From assembly GCA_052168355.1 (NCBI GenBank), contig JBQLZQ010000048.1, forward strand, positions 1 to 9,195: DNA of 9,195 nucleotides, read 5' to 3'. Below the pieces are notes generated by a model. It did no database searches. It saw only the letters and a list, made by a program, of their open reading frames with translations, and had not been told where the DNA came from. Position 1 is the stretch's first letter. Each line of letters opens with the position of its first letter. The translations under genes were made by a program, and so were the position numbers. This DNA comes from JBQLZQ01 sp052168355 (GTDB lineage: Bacteria; Pseudomonadota; Alphaproteobacteria; DSM-16000; Inquilinaceae). Below are positions 1-4,722 of the stretch, one piece after another.

Positions 1-349
1 GGCTCCGCCCAAAAGCCTTCTCCGCGAGCCCCGCACTTGATGCGGGGCCTGTGCGCGCCGGTGCCGCCGCGAGACAGCCAGCGGCGGCGCAAGGACCCCG
101 GCTCGGAGGCCGGGGATCATACCTCTTTCCGAAGGGCGGCTCCGCCCAAAAGCCCTCTCCGCGAGCCCCGCACTTGATGCGGGGCCTGCGCGCGGCGGTG
201 CCGCCGCGAGGCAGCCAGAGGCGGCGCAAGGACCCCGGCTCGCAGGCCGGGGATCATACCTCTTTCCGAAGGGCGGCTCCGCCCGAAAGCCCTCTCCGCG
301 AGCCCCGCACTTGATGCGGGGCCTGTGCGCGCCGGTGCCGCCGCGAGAC
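1..349. repeat. Tandem array of a 137-bp hairpin-rich intergenic repeat (2.5 units)
   Basis: Units run 1-137, 138-274 and 275-349, the last cut short after GAGAC. Units 1 and 2 differ at 6 of 137 positions by my reading, and the third differs from unit 1 at 2 of 75. Each full unit can form several stem-loops. Hairpin A (28-48, 165-185, 302-322) has arms GCCCCGCA/TGCGGGGC and loop CTTGA. A GC-rich stem pairs 61-70 with 81-90. Hairpin B (96-115, 233-252) has arms CCCCGGC/GCCGGGG. Hairpin C spans the unit junctions (134-147, 271-284) with arms GGGCGG/CCGCCC. The window opens inside a hairpin C, so the array probably continues to the left. There is no T-tract typical of an intrinsic terminator and no convincing gene. 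It lies just past the stop codon of the minus-strand ATP-grasp gene. The likely class is a REP/BIME-like extragenic element that has been tandemly duplicated. Confidence 0.9.
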
Positions 350-358
350 CGCGTTCTC

Positions 359-371
359 GACGCGCCGCGTC
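359..371 (-). terminator. Short hairpin directly after the ATP-grasp stop codon (possible transcript 3' end)
   Basis: Arms GACGC and GCGTC enclose a 3-base loop, abutting the stop codon at 372-374. A second short dyad (CGAGA/TCTCG, 344-359) joins it to the repeat array. There is no downstream T-run on the minus strand, so Rho-independent termination is not demonstrated. Together with the array it could stabilise or end the transcript. Confidence 0.25.
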
Positions 372-1403
372 TCAGCGCAGGCCGGCCCGCGCGGCCGCGG
401 CCTCGACGATCCGGCCCAGCATGTCGGGGTAGGCGATGCCGGCGAACCCGGCCATGAAGGCCAGCTTGCCGTCATTGGCCCAGGCCGGGTTGGGATTGAC
501 CTCCATCAGTCGCGCGGTGCCGTCGGCGGCGGCCCGGAAGTCGAACCTTGCGTAGTCGCGCAGGCCCAGCCGGCCGAACAGCAGCTTGGCGTGGGCGGCC
601 ATCGCCTCCGTCACGGCGGGGGCGGCCGTCGCCTGCCTGAACCGGATTTCCGTCCAGTAGGGGGATTCGGGCAGGGCCTTGGACTCATAGGACAGGATCG
701 GCGCGAGACCCTGGGGGAGGCCGCTGAAATCGACCTCCAGGGCCGGCAGGACGGTCAGGCCCGTCTCCGGGTTGCCGATGAGCCCCACCCCGTATTCGGG
801 GCCGGGCAGATATTCCTGGATCAGCATGTCGCGGCCCGGCAGTTCCCGCCGCAGCCAGGCGATATAGTCCCGCGCCTCGGCCCGGGTGCGCACCACAGCG
901 TCCTTGGTGATGCCGACGCTGCCGTCGGCCTGGTTGGGCTTGATCAGCGCCGGAAGGATATCGGCCGGCAGGTCGGCCGCGCCCTCCGCCGGCACGAAGA
1001 TCTCGCCCGGCACGGGAACGCCGTGGGCCTGGGCGACCAACCGCACGATCGCCTTGTCGTAGCAGATGGCCATGGCCGCCGGCGGCGCCCCCGAATAGGG
1101 GATGCCCAGCAGTTCCAGCAGGGCCGGGACATGCAGTTCGTGGGTGGCGACATTGCGGAAGCCGGTGTCGCAGAAATTGACCACCAGGTCGGGCGGGTCG
1201 GTGCGGAACCGCTCGACCAGGGCCGCGTGATCGTCGAGAAACTCGAATCGGAACCCCTTCACCGAATCGAATGCCGCCCGCATCGCCCGGTTGGTTTCCA
1301 AATCCTCCTCGTTGTAGCGGGCGCCGCGCTTGGTGGTGTCGGGCAGGCGCGGATCGCCGGTGAGAACGCATACAACGGGCACCCGCGTTCGGCTCGACAT
1401 CAT
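372..1403 (-). CDS. ATP-grasp ligase, D-alanine--D-alanine ligase-like
   Basis: The 343-residue protein has the order of a Ddl-type ATP-grasp enzyme. An N-terminal alpha/beta domain is followed by ELLGIPYSGAPPAAMA (about 97-112) and YDKAIVRLVAQ (115-125), matching the Ddl stretch before the ATP-grasp fold. ALIKPNQADGSVGI (152-165) carries the nucleotide-binding lysine K155. IQEYLPGPEYGVG (195-207) carries the adenine-pocket acidic residues. RFDFR (286-290) and MEVNPNPAW (300-308) supply the metal ligands D288, E301 and N303. Family enzymes activate a carboxylate as acyl-phosphate and join it to an amine. It is probably not a cell-wall Ddl: the N-terminal GGxSxE-type motif is missing and the usual EVNTxPG ending is replaced by EVNPNPAW. 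The substrate is unknown. Tandem ATGs occur at 1403 and 1400, preceded by GGGGGAAG; either start is possible. It lies 73 bp downstream of the DJ-1-like gene on the same strand, so co-transcription is plausible. Confidence 0.85.
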   Translation of the reverse strand: MMSSRTRVPVVCVLTGDPRLPDTTKRGARYNEEDLETNRAMRAAFDSVKGFRFEFLDDHAALVERFRTDPPDLVVNFCDTGFRNVATHELHVPALLELLGIPYSGAPPAAMAICYDKAIVRLVAQAHGVPVPGEIFVPAEGAADLPADILPALIKPNQADGSVGITKDAVVRTRAEARDYIAWLRRELPGRDMLIQEYLPGPEYGVGLIGNPETGLTVLPALEVDFSGLPQGLAPILSYESKALPESPYWTEIRFRQATAAPAVTEAMAAHAKLLFGRLGLRDYARFDFRAAADGTARLMEVNPNPAWANDGKLAFMAGFAGIAYPDMLGRIVEAAAARAGLR

Positions 1404-1476
1404 TGGTCTTCCCCCGATAACGGCGCTGACGACGCCGAATCAGGGTCAATGATGGACCAGGAGCAGTCGCCAAGCG

Positions 1477-2184
1477 TCAGAAAGATAACGCGCGGGCGGC
1501 CGTCTCGGTCACGGCGCGGCGCTTTTGCTGAAAGGCGGCGGCGCCGTCGCGCGCGCGGGCCATGGCGTCGGCCGGGGCGGTTTTCGGGGACCCGGCGGCA
1601 AAGGGCGGGGCCGGGTCGTATTCGATGGCCAGCTGGATGTCCCGCGCCGCCTGCTCGCCCAGGATCGACGCCACCACGGTCAGGGCGAAGTCGATGCCCG
1701 AGGTGACACCGGCGCCGGTGATCCGGTTGCGGTCGATGACCACCCGGTCGCTCACCGGGTCGGCCCCCAGCAAGGCCAACTGATCCAGCGACAGCCAGTG
1801 GGAAGTTGCCCGGTAGCCGCGCAGCAATCCGGCCGCGCCCAGCACCAGGGACCCGGTGCAGACCGACGTGACATAGCGGCATCCCGGCGCCTGGCGCCGC
1901 AAAAAAGCCAGTACCGTTTCGTCGGTCATCAGGTCGATCTGGCCGGGCCCGCCGGGCACGCACACCAGGTCCAGCTGCGGGCATCCGTCCAGCGTCTCGG
2001 TCGGCAGCAGGGACAGGCCACGGTCGGTGGCCACGGGGTCCAGCGTCTTCCACAACAGCAGAACCTCCGCCCCGGCCATGCGCGCGAACACCTCGAACGG
2101 GCCGGTCAGGTCCAGCTGGGTCATGCGGGGAAAGCACAGGAGGCCGATGCGGAACGGACCGGCGCGATCGTTGATGTGGCTCAT
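1477..2184 (-). CDS. DJ-1/PfpI family protein, isonitrile hydratase-like
   Basis: This 235-residue protein is a single DJ-1/PfpI (class I glutamine amidotransferase-like) domain, close to the usual isonitrile hydratase length. FPRMTQLDLTGPFEVF (18-33) carries D25. VCVPGGPG (74-81) forms the glycine loop. SVCTGSLVLGAAGLL (107-121) is the nucleophile elbow with C109 and T110. VIDRNRITGAGVTSGIDFAL (149-168) is the characteristic C-terminal motif. D25, C109 and T110 match the Asp, Cys and Thr known to be needed in Pseudomonas isonitrile hydratase, which hydrates isonitriles to N-substituted formamides. The fold is also used by ThiJ-type proteins and AraC-like regulators, but no AraC helix-turn-helix domain follows here. 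The reading frame stays open upstream to 2577, but ATG 2184 is chosen because GAGGGGAG lies 7 bases before it and the conserved domain starts immediately after. It is probably the first gene of a two-gene unit with the ATP-grasp gene and is divergent from the endonuclease-like gene. Activity on an isonitrile is unproven. Confidence 0.88.
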   Translation of the reverse strand: MSHINDRAGPFRIGLLCFPRMTQLDLTGPFEVFARMAGAEVLLLWKTLDPVATDRGLSLLPTETLDGCPQLDLVCVPGGPGQIDLMTDETVLAFLRRQAPGCRYVTSVCTGSLVLGAAGLLRGYRATSHWLSLDQLALLGADPVSDRVVIDRNRITGAGVTSGIDFALTVVASILGEQAARDIQLAIEYDPAPPFAAGSPKTAPADAMARARDGAAAFQQKRRAVTETAARALSF

Positions 2185-2191
2185 CGGTGGG

Positions 2192-2199
2192 CTCCCCTC
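2192..2199 (-). promoter_or_regulatory. Ribosome binding site of the DJ-1-like gene
   Basis: The minus strand reads GAGGGGAG, 7 bases before ATG 2184. It decides the start over the in-frame extension reaching back to 2577. Confidence 0.7.
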
Positions 2200-2313
2200 A
2201 TCGAACCTGACGACGGTGGAATCGCCAAAATGCCGCGGTCCGGCCATTGTCACACGGTTGACGCGGCGGGGGGTTACGGTGCAGGCCGATCCAGTTTTGG
2301 TTCCATCGACAAT

Positions 2314-2318
2314 GAGGA
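2314..2318 (+). promoter_or_regulatory. Putative ribosome binding site for the GTG start of the endonuclease-like gene
   Basis: GAGGA lies 4 bases before GTG 2323, a slightly short spacing. A competing weaker signal, GGTGGA at 2215-2220, precedes the in-frame ATG at 2230. Confidence 0.45.
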
Positions 2319-2322
2319 TAGC

Positions 2323-3426
2323 GTGCTCGAAACCGGAAGTCCCGCCACTTCCCCCACCGTCCCGCTGGTGACCGCGACGGTCGCACGGCTGCCGGTGATC
2401 GACGCCGCCGCCCGCGCGGCGATTGCCGCCGGGCCGGACGGAGGCGCCGAACACGCGCGCCAGGTCGCCGCCTGCCGAGCCCTGCACGCGGTGGAGGTTG
2501 TGCCGCCGCCGCGCGCCGTGCCGCCCCTGTCCCATCGCGCCCGGATCGTCTTCTGGAACGCCGAGCGGCTGAAGCACGGGGAGGCATCGGCGGCGCTACT
2601 GGGCGGTCTTGGCGCCGATGTCGTTCTGCTGTGCGAGGTCGATGTGGGCATGGCCCGCTCCGGCCAGCGCCACGCCATGGCCGATCTGGCCGGCGTGCTT
2701 GGGGCCGGCTACGCCTACGGCGTGGAGTTCCTGGAGCTGGGCCTGGGCGACGCCCGCGAGCGGGAGTGGCACGCCGGACAGACCAACGAGGTCGGGTTTC
2801 ACGGCGCCGGCATCCTGTCGCGCCACGCCTTGCACCGCCCGGCCCTGATCAGGCTGGAAACCGGCGGGCGCTGGTTCGGGCGCGGCGATCCGCAGCGCCG
2901 GGTCGGCGGCCGCATGGCGGTGGCGGCGCAGGTGGTCTTGGGTGGAACGCCGGTCACCCTTGTCACCGCCCATCTGGAAAGCCACAGCGATCCGTCGGAC
3001 CGGGCCCACCAGATGGCGACCCTGCTGCACGCCATCGACGCCTACGATCCGGCGGCGCCGGTGGTCCTGGGCGGCGACTTCAACACCGGCACGACCGCGC
3101 GCGAGGAATCAGACCGGCCGGGATGGCGCGACGCGCTGCACGGCATCGACCCAACCCGCTTTGTCGATCCCGTACCCTACGAACCGCTGTTTGGCGTGGC
3201 GGAGGCGCGCGGTTACCGCTGGGACCGGGCCAATGTCGCCGGCGCCGCCACCCAGCGCACGCTGCCCGACGGCGCCCCCCGTCCGCCCTTCGCCAAGCTG
3301 GACTGGGTCTTCTGCCAAGGTCTCGAGGCGTTCGACCCGGCGGTCGTGCCGGCCGTCGACGGCGCCGGACAGGCGATTTCCGACCACGAGGCGCTGGCCG
3401 TCACCGTGGCCCACGGCGGGCGGTGA
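2323..3426 (+). CDS. Endonuclease/exonuclease/phosphatase (EEP) family protein
   Basis: Taken from GTG 2323 the protein has 367 residues, with the EEP fold (DNase I/exonuclease III/sphingomyelinase-like) starting near residue 73. Catalytic and metal-binding positions appear intact: IVFWNAERLK with N79, LLCEVD with E105, GAGILSR (161-167), LVTAHLESH with H217, VLGGDFNTG with D252 and N254, LDWVF with D327, and ISDHEAL with D354 and H355. Family members cleave phosphodiesters or phosphomonoesters in nucleic acids, inositol phosphates or sphingolipids with divalent metal. The sequence does not say which. DVGMARSGQRH (107-117) resembles a subgroup I recall from alphaproteobacteria. There is no signal peptide or membrane segment, so a cytoplasmic location is inferred. 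The first 70 residues are Ala/Pro-rich and less certain. The frame is open back to 1525, but that stretch is antisense to the DJ-1-like gene. ATG 2230 is an alternative start, adding 31 residues. The gene stands alone, convergent with the aldolase gene. Confidence 0.82.
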   Translation: MLETGSPATSPTVPLVTATVARLPVIDAAARAAIAAGPDGGAEHARQVAACRALHAVEVVPPPRAVPPLSHRARIVFWNAERLKHGEASAALLGGLGADVVLLCEVDVGMARSGQRHAMADLAGVLGAGYAYGVEFLELGLGDAREREWHAGQTNEVGFHGAGILSRHALHRPALIRLETGGRWFGRGDPQRRVGGRMAVAAQVVLGGTPVTLVTAHLESHSDPSDRAHQMATLLHAIDAYDPAAPVVLGGDFNTGTTAREESDRPGWRDALHGIDPTRFVDPVPYEPLFGVAEARGYRWDRANVAGAATQRTLPDGAPRPPFAKLDWVFCQGLEAFDPAVVPAVDGAGQAISDHEALAVTVAHGGR

Positions 3427-3468
3427 GGGGCAGGCGGCGTTCCAGGCCGAGACGCTCGAAGAAAGAAA

Positions 3469-3591
3469 CCGCGAGCCCCGGACTTGATCCGGGGCCCGTG
3501 CACGCCGGTGCGACCGCCAGACCGGCAGCGGCGCCATTGGACCATGACCCCGGCTCGGAGGCCGGGGATCGGGTCTTGTTTCCGTGGGGCG
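3469..3591. repeat. Diverged single copy of the 137-bp hairpin element
   Basis: This matches the unit of the 1-349 array, beginning with the shared CCGCGAGCCCC and ending near TTTCCG-nn-GGGCG. Hairpin A (3475-3495) has arms GCCCCGGA/TCCGGGGC with the same CTTGA loop. Hairpin B (3548-3567) has arms CCCCGGC/GCCGGGG and the same TCGGAG loop as unit 1. The connecting segment aligns with the array unit but is less conserved and slightly longer. It sits between the convergent 3' ends of the endonuclease-like and aldolase genes, so it may act as a bidirectional 3'-end structure. It looks like a REP/BIME-type extragenic element. No associated transposase is in the window. Confidence 0.85.
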
Positions 3592-3606
3592 TTTCCATCC
3601 GGAAAC
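3591..3606 (-). terminator. Hairpin downstream of the aldolase gene (possible terminator)
   Basis: Perfect 6-bp arms GTTTCC and GGAAAC enclose ATCC. It lies 14 bases past the aldolase stop in minus-strand reading and occupies the position of hairpin C of the array unit with a different stem. No T-run follows on either strand, so function as an intrinsic terminator is uncertain. Confidence 0.35.
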
Positions 3607-3620
3607 ACGCATCGAGGCCC

Positions 3621-4556
3621 CTATTCGGCGGCTTCGACCGTCAGCGGCGCGTCCAGGGTCAGACCGGCGGCGTTCAGCGACGCGGCCAGGGTCCGCGCCT
3701 GGGCCTCGCCCAGCGCTCGCAGCGGCGGCCGGCACTGGCGCCAGCCGGGATCGCCGCGGAAGCCGGCGACCGCGGCCTTGAGGGCCGGGATCATCGGAAA
3801 GGCCGCGAACTGCGTGCGGGCCTGTTTCAGCGATTCCTGTAGCGCGTCGGCATCGGCGTCCTGCCAACGGTCGAACAGTTGCTTTATGGCCGTCAGATGG
3901 ACGTTGGCCATGGCGCTGATGCAGCCCGGACCGCCGGCCTTGAGGGTGGCCAGCAGGAACGCTTCGGAGCCTGCGAAGGTTGCCAGATCGGGGAGGCGGG
4001 TGAGCAGCGCGTGAGTATTGTCCCAGTCGCCCGAACTGTCCTTGAGCCCGACCACGGTGCCCGGATAGGTCTTGAACAGACGTTCGACCAGATCGAGGCC
4101 GAGCGGCACGCCGGACACCTGGGGGATGTGGTAGAGGTAGATCCTGAGCCGCTTGTCGCCGACCCGTTCGATGGTTTCGGCATAGGCGGCGAACAGCCCG
4201 TCGTCGGAAACGCCCTTGTAGTAAAAGGGCGGCAGCATCAGCACCCCGCCGCACCCCGCCGCAACCGCGTGGCGGGTCAGGTCCACCGTATCGCTCAGGG
4301 CGCAGCACCCGGTGCCCGGCATCAGCAGGGCCGGATCGACACCGCCCCGGATCAGCGCCTCCAGCAGGGATTTGCGCTCCTGAACCGACAGCGAGTTGGC
4401 CTCGCTGGTGGTTCCGAAGACGGCAAGCCCAGCGGCGCCATGGTCCAGCAGCCAGCGGCAATGGGCCAACAGCCGCGCGGCATCGGGTTTGAGCGCCTGA
4501 TCGAAGGGGGTAAGCGCCGGAACGAGGACTCCGGAAAAGCGGTTGCCGTCAGCCAT
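3621..4556 (-). CDS. Dihydrodipicolinate synthase/N-acetylneuraminate lyase superfamily aldolase
   Basis: The 311-residue protein has the length of a class I aldolase TIM barrel of the DapA/NanA superfamily. Visible landmarks are GVLVPALTPFD (9-19), the pyruvate-carboxylate loop GTTSEANSLS (48-57), GGVLMLPPFYYK (103-114), YLYHIPQVSG with catalytic Y142, VVGLKDSSGD with the Schiff-base lysine K172, and GPGCISAMANV (209-219). Superfamily members form a Schiff base with a 2-oxo acid, usually pyruvate, and catalyse aldol addition, cleavage or dehydration. In true DapA the Tyr motif is followed by an arginine (E. coli R138) that holds aspartate semialdehyde. Here the aligned residue is V147, and GTTGES is replaced by GTTSEA. 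A role in lysine synthesis is therefore unlikely, and a 2-keto-acid aldolase or related lyase is more probable. ATG 4556 has only a weak upstream GGA, but it agrees with the family N-terminus. It is divergent from the efflux operon and convergent with the endonuclease-like gene. Confidence 0.88.
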   Translation of the reverse strand: MADGNRFSGVLVPALTPFDQALKPDAARLLAHCRWLLDHGAAGLAVFGTTSEANSLSVQERKSLLEALIRGGVDPALLMPGTGCCALSDTVDLTRHAVAAGCGGVLMLPPFYYKGVSDDGLFAAYAETIERVGDKRLRIYLYHIPQVSGVPLGLDLVERLFKTYPGTVVGLKDSSGDWDNTHALLTRLPDLATFAGSEAFLLATLKAGGPGCISAMANVHLTAIKQLFDRWQDADADALQESLKQARTQFAAFPMIPALKAAVAGFRGDPGWRQCRPPLRALGEAQARTLAASLNAAGLTLDAPLTVEAAE

Positions 4557-4659
4557 GATCGTGATCTTTTGTCCGTTGGGAAAGGCGGGGCGGGTGGACC
4601 GATCCTACGCCAGTCGGCACCTGAGAGCCAGATCAAGGGCATATTGCACCGCAGCGCGG

Positions 4660-4689
4660 TTGTGCCGACCCCACCTCGTTCTATATAAA
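4660..4689 (+). promoter_or_regulatory. Candidate sigma-70-type promoter of the efflux operon
   Basis: TTGTGC (4660-4665) stands 18 bases before TATAAA (4684-4689). TATATA (4682-4687) at 16 bases is an overlapping alternative. The AT-rich TATATAAA is conspicuous in this GC-rich DNA and lies 33 bases before the start at 4723. The -35 matches the consensus at only three of six bases. Confidence 0.4.
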
Positions 4690-4707
4690 GCGGCTGTGGC
4701 GACGTGC

Positions 4708-4715
4708 GGGGGAGA
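4708..4715 (+). promoter_or_regulatory. Ribosome binding site of the adaptor gene
   Basis: GGGGGAGA ends 7 bases before ATG 4723. The alternative ATG at 4765, which would give a shorter signal peptide, has no such signal, so 4723 is preferred. Confidence 0.65.
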
Positions 4716-4722
4716 CGGGCGT

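Larger units (their letters stand above)
2185..2322. promoter_or_regulatory. Divergent intergenic region between the DJ-1-like and endonuclease-like genes
   Basis: These 138 bases separate two divergently transcribed genes and must contain at least the minus-strand promoter. I find no convincing -35/-10 pair in either direction. The region shrinks to 45 bases if the plus-strand gene starts at the alternative ATG at 2230. No clear operator palindrome is visible. Confidence 0.4.
4557..4722. promoter_or_regulatory. Divergent control region between the aldolase gene and the efflux operon
   Basis: These 166 bases carry the best promoter candidate in the window toward the efflux genes (4660-4689, listed separately). 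Toward the aldolase gene the minus strand shows only a weak pair: CTGGCT (4626-4631) and TAGGAT (4602-4607), 18 bases apart. A small dyad, ACCGC-agc-GCGGT (4648-4660), lies against the plus-strand -35 and could be a repressor site, though short dyads are common at this GC content. No TetR, LysR or MarR regulator gene is in the window. Confidence 0.45.

Noticed and set aside
51..314. Open frame of 87 codons within the repeat array
   Set aside because: It runs through near-identical repeat units whose length (137) is not a multiple of three, so the frame changes between units. There is no family resemblance or ribosome binding site.
1..349. CRISPR array
   Set aside because: The whole 137-bp unit is repeated without unique spacers of regular length, and no cas gene is present.
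591..1706. 371-codon plus-strand open frame opposite the ATP-grasp gene
   Set aside because: Antisense shadow with low-complexity Gly/Arg-rich translation. The minus strand encodes a clear ATP-grasp enzyme.
2200..2228. Minus-strand -35/-10-like pair (TTGGCG, 17 bases, TTCGAT) before the DJ-1-like gene
   Set aside because: The implied transcription start would leave about 8 bases of leader and cut off the ribosome binding site at 2192-2199. The -10 match is also poor.
1525..2322. Upstream extension of the plus-strand endonuclease-like frame
   Set aside because: It lies opposite the DJ-1-like gene, whose product shows clear family motifs. The extension has no domain resemblance, so the gene is started at 2323 (or possibly 2230).
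4242..4261. Short 10-bp direct duplication (CACCCCGCCG twice)
   Set aside because: It lies in frame inside the aldolase coding region and is explained by Gly/Cys codons of the conserved GCGGV segment.
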